This document shows positions 46,166 to 56,235 of a stretch of DNA of 64,000 bases, one piece after another. The stretch comes from Triticum aestivum (Eukaryota > Streptophyta > Magnoliopsida > Poales > Poaceae), in the NCBI RefSeq assembly GCF_018294505.1, contig NC_057807.1, positions 164,525,397-164,589,396 on the forward strand. The letters run 5' to 3'. Both the position numbers and the translations under genes were made by a program. How positions within the stretch are numbered: the stretch's first letter is position 1; every line of letters begins with the position of its first letter. The notes below the pieces were generated by a model. That model did not search any database. It was not told the origin of the DNA and worked only from the letters and a program-made list of their open reading frames with translations.

Positions 46166-46798
46166 ATGCCGAGCCCTAGTATCTATCTGAGAACTCCAGA
46201 CGCAACTCCAGGTAGCTTTGTTAAAATTTTGTGGGACTTTACCTGCAGTACCATGAGTGATATCCATCCACCCCAGTATGAGTTACTCAAATCGAGGATC
46301 ACCCCATCCACCTCGAAATATTGGGCAGTGGTGCACGTCCCTCCCGCAAACCCAAACCAAGACCCCACGGAAGCTTCCTTCGTGGGGAAATCTATGTCGA
46401 CTCTGCATATGGCCATAGAAGCTGCTGCGTATGAGGCGCTTACTCGCCTTTGATTCGCGGTACCCTATGCCAGTGAATGGGGGTATTATTATTTCCTGAG
46501 TCGTGCAGCACCCGGAGAGGTAACATCTTTTCCCGGTGAATGAATCGAGAGAGACCCAGTACTGGCCAACCTTGCCCAGTATGTCATCGCTCAAGAGTGT
46601 TTGACCCAGTGAGTAATGGGTTATCTCCAGAGCCTCGCTGATTTGAATACTCAGATCGCCATCGGCAGACCACTGAGGCCTGACCAGGAGAGACACATTC
46701 ATCGACTGGTCAATCCACTTCCTCCGATAGAAGAAGAGTGTGCCCCAATTCCAGAGACTTTTTCTCAGGACCCTGTCCAATTACCATTATCGTTGTAG
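46166..46798 (+). pseudogene. ORF2 of the LARD-like element, diverged paralogue of ORF1 with three TGA stops
   Basis: One frame runs from ATG 46166 to TAG 46796-46798, broken only by TGA at 46451, 46541 and 46610. It repeats the ORF1 layout: PPQYELL, WAVVHV, SFVGK and helix AIEAAAYEALTRL (dsRBD-like spacing), then YYYFLSR and DPVLANLAQYVIAQE. The absence of any frameshift and the fact that all internal stops are TGA (one step from CGA) point to recent decay. An alternative is that the first 95 residues are still a working protein. The 3' flank repeats the word CCCTGCAATTAT seen after ORF1. Confidence 0.68.
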
Positions 46799-47200
46799 AT
46801 GTCATTGTTATGTTTATTGTCCCTGCAATTATTTATGTGTTGCAACTTGTGTGTGGTACCCTAAATTTGTGCGATGATTTGAATCTTTAGTTTCAATCGA
46901 TGTAAGTGATTTTTACTACGGTAAAATTTATTAATTGTGTTCACTCTCAGTAAATCCTGAAGTGAGATTTCTCCCTGAGCTATTGCAGCATATATTTCTT
47001 CTCGACATAGATTTTTTTTATTTCACGCAGCACCATAACAGCAGACTCATGACCCCAAGTGCAAATCCACGTGCACATTTTTGCACCAAACTAATCACCT
47101 CCCTAACACCCCACAGTCTCAGAGGGAGAGATTTGTGAGTAATTACTCAGGTACAAGTTACCTCCGGCACCCTGACAGCAGTTAGCACCTGACACTGCAC
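46799..47200 (+). other. 3' flank of ORF2
   Basis: AT-rich, begins with a UTR-like stretch related to that of ORF1. No coding frame beyond about 67 codons was considered real. Confidence 0.5.
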
Positions 47201-47362
47201 CTAATCATCGTGATCACCGCCACCGCTGAGAGCTAACACTCGAGCGGCCGCATCACGACGATCATCGAGGATCATCACGCACAGGAGCACGGAGAACCCC
47301 AGCAATGCCGCCAACCCTCCGCACATCAGGATCACGTACCAGTCCGGCATCACCTCCGCCAT
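47201..47362 (-). CDS. Small antisense ORF3 with one membrane segment
   Basis: A 53-residue frame from ATG 47362 (MAEVMPDWYVIL) with a hydrophobic stretch of about 24 residues (GGLAALLGFSVLLCVMIL at its core), then DDRRDAA and a Gly/Asp/His-rich tail. A TATA box on the same strand lies about 100 bp upstream. The frame is open further upstream but without another ATG. It may be a captured fragment of a host membrane-protein gene; the family is not recognised and expression is unproven. Confidence 0.4.
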   Translation of the reverse strand: MAEVMPDWYVILMCGGLAALLGFSVLLCVMILDDRRDAAARVLALSGGGDHDD

Positions 47363-47462
47363 TAGAGACTCATCTCGAGCTCCTGCAGACAGAAATGAAG
47401 GAGAAGGGAGGAGAAGGAGAAGCAAGGTCAGGTGGAGGAAGAAGAAGGAGCACCATGGTCAT

Positions 47463-47468
47463 TTTATA
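47463..47468 (-). promoter_or_regulatory. TATA box before antisense ORF3
   Basis: TATAAA(AT) on the minus strand at the edge of a GC-rich stretch (47470-47770) that looks like a grass gene promoter. Confidence 0.5.
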
Positions 47469-48025
47469 GCTCGAGATCGGTGTACGGTGGGCGAAGTCCA
47501 CCAGCACCGCTCGTCGCTCGATCGCTGGTGTTCGGGGGCGAATCCGCGAGCAGTGCCGACAGCGCACTGGCCCGCGAGGTGAGTGCACGCTACGCCGGCA
47601 GCTAGTACGCCACGCACTACCGCAGTACGGCCTAGATGCCCTACGAGCTAGACGTCGCAGGTGGAGAAAGCGCGGGAAAGCGCGCGGGAGAGAGGAAGAA
47701 GAGAGAGCCAGAGGTAGAGGAAGAGACCGACAGTGGGCCCCGGGTCCACCTGTCAGCCACAGAGAGCACTGTGCTGTTGGGTACGACCAGCGTATTTTCA
47801 GTAATTTAGAAGTTTATTCTAAATTTAGTGTAACCAATAGTGGAAACTGACCGTAAATTTTTCCATGCAACGCCAGTATGCCACACTGTAGTTTTACACC
47901 ACTTATTGCCCACTCACTGTAGCTACGTTTTAATTACAGGAGTAGGATGGTTATTTTTGTGATAGTGGGAGTATAATTTTTTCAAAACAACCCTTACCAA
48001 ATCTCGAGGATGAGATTTTTTTCTT
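47469..48025 (+). other. GC-rich upstream flank of ORF3 and AT-rich spacer before the 3' LTR
   Basis: GC-rich to about 47770, including GGTCCACCTGTCAG-type words common in grass genic DNA, then AT-rich. No conserved frame. Confidence 0.5.
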
Positions 48026-48039
48026 AAGGGGGGTAGTGT
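48026..48039 (+). promoter_or_regulatory. Polypurine tract of the LARD-like element
   Basis: AAGGGGGGTAGTGT immediately before the 3' LTR start TGTAACACC. Confidence 0.75.
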
Positions 48040-48907
48040 TGTAACACCCCAAAAATTTAACCATGATTTGATTATTAAAATCATGCTAGGAGTTTAAATT
48101 TCTTGCTTTCTGGATTTTCTTTTGATTTCAGAACCCCTTTTTCTTTAATATTGTGAAGTTTTTAACTCAAGTGGAAACTTTCCAAAAATATTATTGGACT
48201 TGTATACTCTCTCAATAAAACAATTCTTTATCAGTGGATTTATTTGCATAATTGTTTTTCCTGAGCTTTATTCTTTTAAAACGATTTTTTCATAAGTTTG
48301 GAGCCTCCTTTGCACTGCAACCATTTGATAAATGCATCTAAAATTTTCACCAAAATTTGGGGATGTAACGTCATATTTTTAAATCACTTTGATGCAAAAA
48401 TATCTTTTATTCATTGAAATTTTTGAGCCCTACCCCAAGTTTCTAAACTAGTCCAGTTAGTACCTTTGCACTACAACCCCTTTAAATAATTCTTTAAAAA
48501 AATTCCAAGTATTTGGAGATGGCAGTAGATGCATATAATTCATTTTTATGAAAAAACCCATGAATGTTCTTTGCAAAATTTGAGCAAAACATCCTCTTTT
48601 GCTCTCTGGACCAGTTTGGCCTTTTCTACTGCAACTCCATTTTTTATTGCTCTGTTGCACATGATTCTTTTTCCTACCTATAGTCCTTCCTACAAAACCC
48701 TTAAGTCCAGGAGAATGGACCTATTGGAGTATATTTAGTACATAAAATGATAGCCTTTAGGTTCTGTCCAGAATTGGTTTTCTCAAATTTTTGCACTAAC
48801 AAGTTTCTATATATGACAAACTAACCTGGCCACCATCACCTACACCTAATGAGACACTGATCTGGAGATTTTGGCCACTCCAAGAACTGCCTAGATGCCT
48901 CTAGCAT
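48040..48907 (+). repeat. 3' LTR of the LARD-like element, left part
   Basis: Matches 31431-33151 without the foldback element. It is interrupted at 48908 by the Tat element. Confidence 0.93.
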
Positions 48908-49831
48908 TGTCGGTGTACTAGAGTAGGGGTACCCTAGTATCCCGAACTTGTGCACGGGCAGTCGCAGCACCCCGCGGCAAGGCTTGTCGTGCGACCGCCA
49001 AGGTCCTCCGTGGTTCCTTTGAAGCCGTTCAAGAACAAAGTATTCAAGCCAAGGAGACAAGGCCCCGGCAAGAGGAGCTTGCCGGGAAGGCCACCCAAGG
49101 CATCTCAAGGAACTTGCCGCGTCGCGCCACGCGTCCCGGCAAGGCCCGGTGAGCGACAAGCTTCCGGGCGCGACAAGACAACGACCGCGGCAAGGCACTT
49201 GCCGCGGCAAGCGACCACTCCGCACCCGCGCTCCAGCACATCCACCAACGTCTCGCCCTAGGGCCTTTCCAGGCGCGCGTGGCGAGAGGCCGTGCAGCCA
49301 GCGGTGCGCGGTGGCAAGCGGCACTGACAAGATTGCCATCGTGGCAAGCGGTGGCGCCCCTGACGGTCCCCTTTCTGCATTGTTTGGGCGACGCAGACGG
49401 GCATTTAATGCCTTTGTCCCCTGCCGTCAAGGTTAGGTATGATACACTGTATGCACAGTGCAGGTAGTTGTACCAACCGCAAAACTTTTCCATTTTTACC
49501 CTTGCATGTGTTGCCACCTGTCGGTGACCCCTTTGAGCATATAAAAGGAGGCCCATGCGCAACGTAGAGAGGGGTTCGAAGGGTTCGAAGCCAGAACACA
49601 CCCACGCTCGCTCTCGAGCGTACTGTAGCAATCAGCGCTCTCGAGCAAAGAACACAATATAAACAGACAAGCAGCAGTAGGGGTATTATCTCTCCGGAGA
49701 GCTCCGAAGCTGGGTAAACTGCTCGTGTGCTTCGCCTCGATCTGCTCTTCGTGCGATCTCCGCCCCCCGCCGAACCGAAAGGGGCTCGGTCCGCTGGTCC
49801 CATAGGTGTTCGTGGATTAGTTTCCCCGACA
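48908..49831 (+). repeat. 5' LTR of the plus Tat element
   Basis: 924 bp with TATA box CATATAAAAG at 49539-49548 and many CGGCAAG words. Confidence 0.96.
49539..49548 (+). promoter_or_regulatory. TATA box of the Tat 5' LTR
   Basis: CATATAAAAG, conserved in all three Tat LTRs of the window. Confidence 0.7.
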
Positions 49832-49835
49832 TCTT

Positions 49836-49854
49836 TGGCGCGCCAGGTAGGGGG
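49836..49854 (+). promoter_or_regulatory. Primer-binding site of the plus Tat element
   Basis: TGGCGCGCCAGGTAGGGGG, four bases after the LTR, containing the palindrome GGCGCGCC. Primer tRNA not assigned. Confidence 0.7.
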
Positions 49855-49918
49855 CGTCGAGGTTGTGTGAACCTGATCCGGCGTTCACACGAGCAAGATC
49901 TTCATTTTCTTCATCAAC

Positions 49919-51945
49919 ATGCCACCGAAGAAGAAGGCTTCGGAGGCAGTTGTTCCGTCCGCGTTGATCCCACTGCCACCGGAGCAAGCGGACGGTGGGG
50001 TAGACGCCGGCGGAAGAACGGGCATCGACGAGGGAGATCACGGTGCTGCCGGGTCCAAGGACAAGGCTGCGCAAACCTCGGCGTCCGTACGCGCACCGCA
50101 CCCATCTCAGGAGGCGCAGGACCGACAACGTCATGGTACTCGCAGTGCCATGCGTCCGTTGAACCAAGATCAAGCTAGTGGATCTCGGGGTGCTCAAGAC
50201 CAGCATGCACGCCGACATGCTGACGCGAGCGAGGCACGGTCGCCTGGACGGGATACTGCTCCTTCTAACATAGTTAGAAGTCCGAGCATATCCCGCTCCT
50301 TGCACTGTTCACCACTGCCGCCCACCACTCCAGCAGAAGCTTTGGCGCGAGCTCAACTACTCTTGGATTACCCTCCAACGGCGGACCAGACTGTCGAATG
50401 GAGGGCCACCATTCAGAGTCTCATCGGCTTCGCCAACGGCGACACTCCGCGGCAACCAAGCACCTCGCTGCCGCGACAAGACTGCCGGACGCGAACCGAT
50501 GGCGACAAAACCAGTGGGGGAGCAACCCCCATGCACTCTCCACCCCGAAGGCCAAGATCGCCGACTCGCCGGATCCACCTCGACAGCGACTCCACCGCAT
50601 CATCGGATCCGCGAGCTCGTCGCGATCAGCGCCAAGTTCTTCATGAACGACAGCAAGAAGACGCTTGTACTCGCATCGAGCGCCGAAGAGAAGCGCGACG
50701 TCAATGCGACCAGCACGCTGGGCCCTCTGTCGATATGCATGCGCCAGGGGAACCAGGCGACTTGCCGTACGCGGTAGGTTGCCCTGCGTTCACTCGTGAG
50801 CTGCGGCAAGTCCAGTGGCCCAGCAAGAAGAATTTCAAGCCAGACGTACTAGAGAAGTACGACGGCAAGTCGCATCCGTCGGAGTTCCTCAGCATCTACA
50901 CCATTGCAGTGCAAGCTGTCGGGGGACGGGACGACAAGATCCTTGCCAACTACTTCCCGCTAGTGCTCAAGCCCAACGTCAGATCCTGGCTCATGCACTT
51001 GCCGGATAAGTCCATATCTTCCTGGGCAGATCTATGCCATCAGTTTGTCGGCGCCTTTACAGGCGGCCACAAGCCCCATGGCTAAGAGAGCGACCTTCAT
51101 CTGCTCGCCCGGAAGGAAGGAGAGCCCCTGCGCAAGTATATTCAGAGATTCAGCCGTGTACAGCACAACATCCCAGATGTCCACCCTGTCGCGGTAATCA
51201 GCGCGTTCCGTCAGAACGTGCGAAACCGCAGGATGCGGGAGGAGATGGATATGTGCAAGATCAGAGACGTCAGTGAGTTGTATGCCCTGGCCGACAAGTG
51301 TGCACGTGCTGAGGAAGGGAGGAGACTCCCCGGAGAGAATACAGGAGCAGGAGGATCTGATAGTGGGGATGCCGCCCCGGCAAAGAAAAACTAGCGGCGG
51401 AACAACAGGAAAAAGAAAGGCAAAGATGTGCTAGTCGTCGAGCAGTCCGGCAATGGAGGTGGCGCCAAGAAAGCCAAAGCTGGTACCTCCGGTGAGCAGG
51501 CTGTGGCGGTTGCCGACAAGCAGGACGACTCCAGCAAGCAGTACTGCAAGATCCACCGCACCAAGGGCCATGACCTCCAGAGCTGCAAGAAAGTCGAGCA
51601 GCTTGTCGAGCAGCAAAAGGCTGAGTACGAGCGACGCGACAAGGAGAAGGCCCAGGAAGGTGCTGGGGGAGCCGGCAAGAAACGCCCCGACCGAGGAGGA
51701 CGCCGCGGCAAGGCCAAGCAGCGGCAAGGAGACAGACCTCCCCGCGGCTGCGACAAAGATGAAGATGACGACGACGATGAAGATATGGATGATGACGAGG
51801 CCGATGAGCAGGAGTTCCAGAAAGCCACAGAGGTCCTGTGCGTTGACGGCGGTGCTTCTCTACATACTACACACCGCCAGCTCAAGTAGTGGATGCGGGA
51901 AGTCAATGCAGCAGAACCATCTGTAGAGTCACGCAGGCCTCTGAA
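49919..51945 (+). pseudogene. Gag of the plus Tat copy, three stops
   Basis: ATG 49919 (MPPKKKASEA) starts a single frame. It has an Ala/Pro/Gln/Arg-rich N-terminus, the gag domain (NVRSWLMHLPDKSISSWADL, KYIQRFSRVQHN), the knuckle YCKIHRTKGHDLQSCKK and an acidic tail. Stops are TAA 51083-51085 (Gln codon in the other copy), TAG 51392-51394 and TAG 51887-51889 (Gln in the other copy). A one-base loss near 51945 shifts the frame into protease. Two of the three stops are single C-to-T changes. Confidence 0.9.
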
Positions 51946-52701
51946 ATGGCCAGCACGCCTATCATCTTTGATATTGAGGATCACCCTGATCGCATAACTG
52001 CGGTCGGGTGCTTGCCGATGTTGGTTTCACCAACTATCCGCAACCTCAAGGTCACTAAGATGCTAGTTGACGGCGGGGCCGGCTTGAACCTGATCTCCTC
52101 CGCGGTACTCTAGAAGCTCCAGATCCCTGACAGCGAGCTCGAAGAGACCGGCACATTCCAAGGAATCAATCCGGGAAGGAGCAAGCCAAAGGGAAAGATC
52201 ACATTGCCGGTGACATTTGGCAGCGAGCTGAACTTCAGGACTGAGAGGGTCACTTTTGACGTTGCTGACTTTCCATTGCCTTACAATGGGATTCTCGGCC
52301 GTCCAGCACTTGCCAAATTCATGGCAGCCTCTCACTATGCATATAACATGCTGAAGATGCCAGGCCCGATAAGTGTCATCTCTGTCCCTGGCGACAAGAA
52401 GGATGCTCTTATCTGCGCTGACAAGATCTACCGGGAAGCAGCAGCCGCAACAGATCCCAAGTCACTTGCCGTTGAAGCTCCCGGGGGGAAGAAGAAGACC
52501 AAGTCCGGCAAGAGCTCTGATGCCCACTCCGGCAAGCGCACCTCTTCGGAGTGCTGCGCTACCGTCGAGGACGCACCATCGAGCTCCACCGGCAAGTGTA
52601 AGAAGACGATGGTAGCTCCACCAGAGACCAAGAAGGTGTCCGCCAAGGAGGACGGCACTGGTGGTACCTTCACCATCAGTGCCACTCTCGACCCTAAATA
52701 G
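51946..52701 (+). pseudogene. Aspartic protease of the plus Tat copy
   Basis: MLVDGGAGLNLISSAVL catalytic motif, followed by TAG 52111-52113 (Gln in the other copy), then the partner strand ILGRPALAKF and a Lys/Ser-rich linker. It ends at TAG 52699-52701, which is shared with the other copy. Confidence 0.88.
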
Positions 52702-54684
52702 GAAAGCGCGATCGTTGCTTTCCTGCGGGCGAACGTCGACGTGTTTGCATGGCAACCGTCTGACATCCCCGGTGTTCCCAGGAAAGTAATCGAGCACCAT
52801 CTTTCCGTCTGCCCTCATGCGCGGCCCGTCAAGCAGAAAGTCAGGAAGCAAGCAGTGGAGCGCCAAGAATTCATCGCAGAAGAAATCAAGAAGTTGGAAG
52901 CAGCAGGCCTTGTTAGAGGAGTGCTCCATCCTATGTGGTTGGCCAATCCTGTAGTCGTGCGCAAGGCTAACGGGAAATGGAGGCTTTGTATCGACTTTAC
53001 CGATGTCAATAAAGCTTGTCCCAAAGACCCATTTCCCTTGTCGCGCGTAGACCAGATTGTTGACTCCACGGCCAGATGTGACTTGCTTTCATTTCTTGAT
53101 GCATACTCAGGATACCATCAGATCTTCATGGCAGAAGAGGATGAGGAGAAGACCGCATTCATCACCCCATGTGGCACATACTGTTTCATACGGATGCCTT
53201 TCGGTTTAAAGAATGCTGGTTCAACATTTGCAAGAGTAGTCCATGTCGCTTTTGAGCCACAGATACACAGGAATGTGGAAGCCTACATGGATGACATAGT
53301 GGTCAAGAGCAAGGACAAGGCGACTCTGATTCAAGATTTAGATGAAACCTTTGCAAATCTGCGCAAGATCAACCTCAAGCTTAATCCCGAGAAGTGTGTG
53401 TTTGGAGTCCCCTCCGGCAAGCTTCTCGGGTTCTTCGTGTCTCAGCGGGGAATTGAAGCCAATCCCGACAAGATCAAGGCCATTGAGCAGATTGAAGCAC
53501 CAAAGCACGTCAAGGATGTACGAAGACTTGCCGGTTGCGTGGCTGCTCTCAGCAGGTTTATCTCTAGGTCTGCTGAGCGCGCCCTGCCATTTTTCAAAAT
53601 ATTGAAAAAGGCAGGTCCAATGAAATGGACTCCGGAAGCGGAGGCAGCGCTGCAGGATTTGAAGAGATACCTGTCCTCCACTCCAACGCTTGTCGCACCT
53701 AGGCCACAAGAGAAGTTGCTGCTGTATATAGCGGCAACCAATCAAGTGGTTAGTCCTGCGTTAGTGGCAGAGAGGGAGGCGGATGATGAGCCAGCAACCA
53801 CGGCAGATGCATCCAGCGACAAGCAGGGGGCTTCGCCGACAAGCTCTGGTCCCGACAAAGATGGATCTGCGCAGGCATGTGAAGGGATGCAAAAGAGGAT
53901 GGTGCAGCGCCCAGTTTACTTTGTTAGTTCCCTTCTACAGGGGGCCAGGTCAAGGTACTCTGGTGTGCAGAAATTGCTTTTCGGCCTTCTCATGGCCTCG
54001 AGAAAGCTGCGCCATTACTTCCAAGCACTTGAGATCACAGTTGTCACTCGTTTTCTGCTAAAGAGAATACTGCAAAATCCAGAAGCAACAGGCAGGATTG
54101 TCGAGTGGGCACTGGAACTATCAAGCTTTGGCCTCAAGTTTGAGAGCACTTCAACTATCCAAAGCAGAGCATTGGCAGAGTTCGTAGCAGAATGGACGCC
54201 AACACCAGATGAAGAAGTTCCAGAAACGAGCATCCCCGTTAAGGAGGCAAGCAAAGAGTGGCTGATGTACTTTGATGGTGCCTTTTCGCTACAAGGCGCC
54301 GGTGCTGGCGTGCTACTTGTTGCACCCACCGGAGAGCACCTCAAGTACGTAGTCCAGATGCACTTTCCCAAGGAGCAAGCAACAAACAATACCACAGAGT
54401 ATGAAGGTTTGCTTGCCGGTCTCAGGATCGCAGCAGACCTTGGGATCAAGAAGCTCATTGTCAGGGGTGACTCACAGCTTGTCGTCCGCCAAGTGAACAA
54501 AAATTATCAGAGTCCATTGATGGAGGCTTACGTTGATGAAGTGAGAAAGCTAGAAGATCACTTTGACTGTCTACAGATGGAACATGTTCCAAGAGCTCAG
54601 AACGACATTGCCGACGGCCTGTCAAAGTGCGCCGCACTTAAGTTACCTGTGGAACCAGGGATCTTTGTGCTCAAGCTGACTTAA
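52702..54684 (+). CDS. Reverse transcriptase and dual RNase H of the plus Tat copy
   Basis: Open from after the shared TAG to TAA 54682-54684 (Gln in the other copy). Motifs are CIDFTDVNKA, FLDAYSGYHQ, the YMDD catalytic box in EAYMDDIVVK, then a gypsy RNase H and an archaeal-type RNase H (YFDGAFS, NNTTEYEGLLAGL, GDSQLVVRQ). In the second RNase H the usual NNTAEYE reads NNTTEYE. Almost co-linear with 2235-4244. Confidence 0.92.
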   Translation, partial: ESAIVAFLRANVDVFAWQPSDIPGVPRKVIEHHLSVCPHARPVKQKVRKQAVERQEFIAEEIKKLEAAGLVRGVLHPMWLANPVVVRKANGKWRLCIDFTDVNKACPKDPFPLSRVDQIVDSTARCDLLSFLDAYSGYHQIFMAEEDEEKTAFITPCGTYCFIRMPFGLKNAGSTFARVVHVAFEPQIHRNVEAYMDDIVVKSKDKATLIQDLDETFANLRKINLKLNPEKCVFGVPSGKLLGFFVSQRGIEANPDKIKAIEQIEAPKHVKDVRRLAGCVAALSRFISRSAERALPFFKILKKAGPMKWTPEAEAALQDLKRYLSSTPTLVAPRPQEKLLLYIAATNQVVSPALVAEREADDEPATTADASSDKQGASPTSSGPDKDGSAQACEGMQKRMVQRPVYFVSSLLQGARSRYSGVQKLLFGLLMASRKLRHYFQALEITVVTRFLLKRILQNPEATGRIVEWALELSSFGLKFESTSTIQSRALAEFVAEWTPTPDEEVPETSIPVKEASKEWLMYFDGAFSLQGAGAGVLLVAPTGEHLKYVVQMHFPKEQATNNTTEYEGLLAGLRIAADLGIKKLIVRGDSQLVVRQVNKNYQSPLMEAYVDEVRKLEDHFDCLQMEHVPRAQNDIADGLSKCAALKLPVEPGIFVLKLT

Positions 54685-56235
54685 CCGTCTGTAACGCCAT
54701 CAACTGGACAGAGCAAGAAGAGAAAGTTGGTTTCTGGTGACTATTTTCCGGCAGAGCTCCCCGAAGTCGACGCCAAGAAGGTCCCCAAGATCAATGCCAA
54801 GGGTGCTGAGGAGCAGTCTGCTCCGGCAAGCCTTAGGGTTTGTTCCGTTGAAGCAGACGCTCACGACAACTTTTGCTCCGGCAAGCTTGCCGGGGAACAT
54901 CAAGCTCCGGCTGGGCCGCAGGCTCTTGCCGTAGAAGCGGATGTTCCCGCAGCAGCAGATGTGCCTTTAGTCCTTGTTGTCGAGCCGCAGGCTCCAGCAT
55001 GGGCGCACCAGATTGTCTGTTTCCTTCAGACATGAGAACTCCCCGAAGAGCAAGAAGAAGCGGAAAGAGTATCCCGGCAGTCAAGTATGTACAAGTTTGT
55101 CAACAACATACTGTACAGAAGAAGACTCAACGGTGTGAAATTGAAGTGTATTCGCCGGGAAGACGGACAACAGCTGTTGGCAGAGATACATGGAGGCATA
55201 TGTGGTCACCACATTGGCGCAAGAGCACTTGCCGGCAAAGCGTTCCGGCAAGGTTTCTTTTGGCCAACAGCCCTCCAGGATGCAACTGCACAAGTAACCA
55301 AGTGTGAAGCGTGCCAGTTCCATTCCAAGCAGATACACCAGCTAGCTCAAGCTCTCCAGACAATCCCTTTATCCTGGCCATTTTCGTTTTGGGGGCTCGA
55401 CATCCTCGGCCCCTTCCCCCGAGCTGTCGGGGGCTTTGAGTACTTGTACGTTGCAATCGACAAGTTCACAAAGTGGCCGGAAGTGGAACCAGTGAGGAAG
55501 GTGACAGCACAGTCAGCAGTCAAGTTCTTCAGGTCGATTGTTTGTCGTTTCGGGATCCCTAACAGGATCATCACCGACAACGGCACGCAATTCACGAGCT
55601 GCACCTTCATGCAGTACGTCCAAGATCTTGGTGCCAAGGTCTGCTTCGCTTCTGTTGCTCATCCGAGAAGCAATGGTCAAGCGGAGAGGGCAAATGCTGA
55701 AGTGCTGCGCGGGCTCAAGACCAGGACTTTCGACAAGCTGCACAAGTGCGGAAAGAACTGGATTGAGGAGCTGCCGGTGGTTCTTTGGTCGATCAGGACG
55801 ACGCCAAATCGAGCCACTGGCCAGACACCTTTCGCTCTAGTCTATGGGGCAGAGGCAGTTCTCCCCACGGAACTCGTATACGGGTCACCTCGAGTGCTCA
55901 CTTATGATGAGCTTGAGCAAGAGCAGCTGCGACAAGATGACGCGCTGCTCCTTGAGGAAAGCCGTCTTCAGGCCGTTGTACGAGCCGCTCGATACTAGCA
56001 AGCTTTGCGCCGCTACCATAGCCGCAAAGTTAGTGCCAGAAGTTTCGAGGAAGGCGACCTTGTTCTTCGGCGCGTTCAGTCCGCCAAGAATTCCAACAAG
56101 TTGACGCCGAAGTGGGAAGGCCCTTACCGGGTGAAACGAGTCACTAGGCCTGGCGCTGTCCGCCTTGAGACCGAAGATGGCATTCCGGTGAGCAACTCCT
56201 CGAACATTGAGCATCTTCGTAAGTTTTACCCGTAG
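54685..56235 (+). pseudogene. Integrase region of the plus Tat copy, two stops
   Basis: Linker, then zinc segment (HHIGARALAGKAF...KCEAC) and core with WGLDILGPF, TDNGTQF and HPRSNGQAERANAEV, all catalytic residues present. Stops at TGA 55033-55035 (Gly in the other copy) and TAG 55996-55998 (Gln in the other copy). The C-terminal SH3-like part ends NIEHLRKFYP. No chromodomain. Confidence 0.9.
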
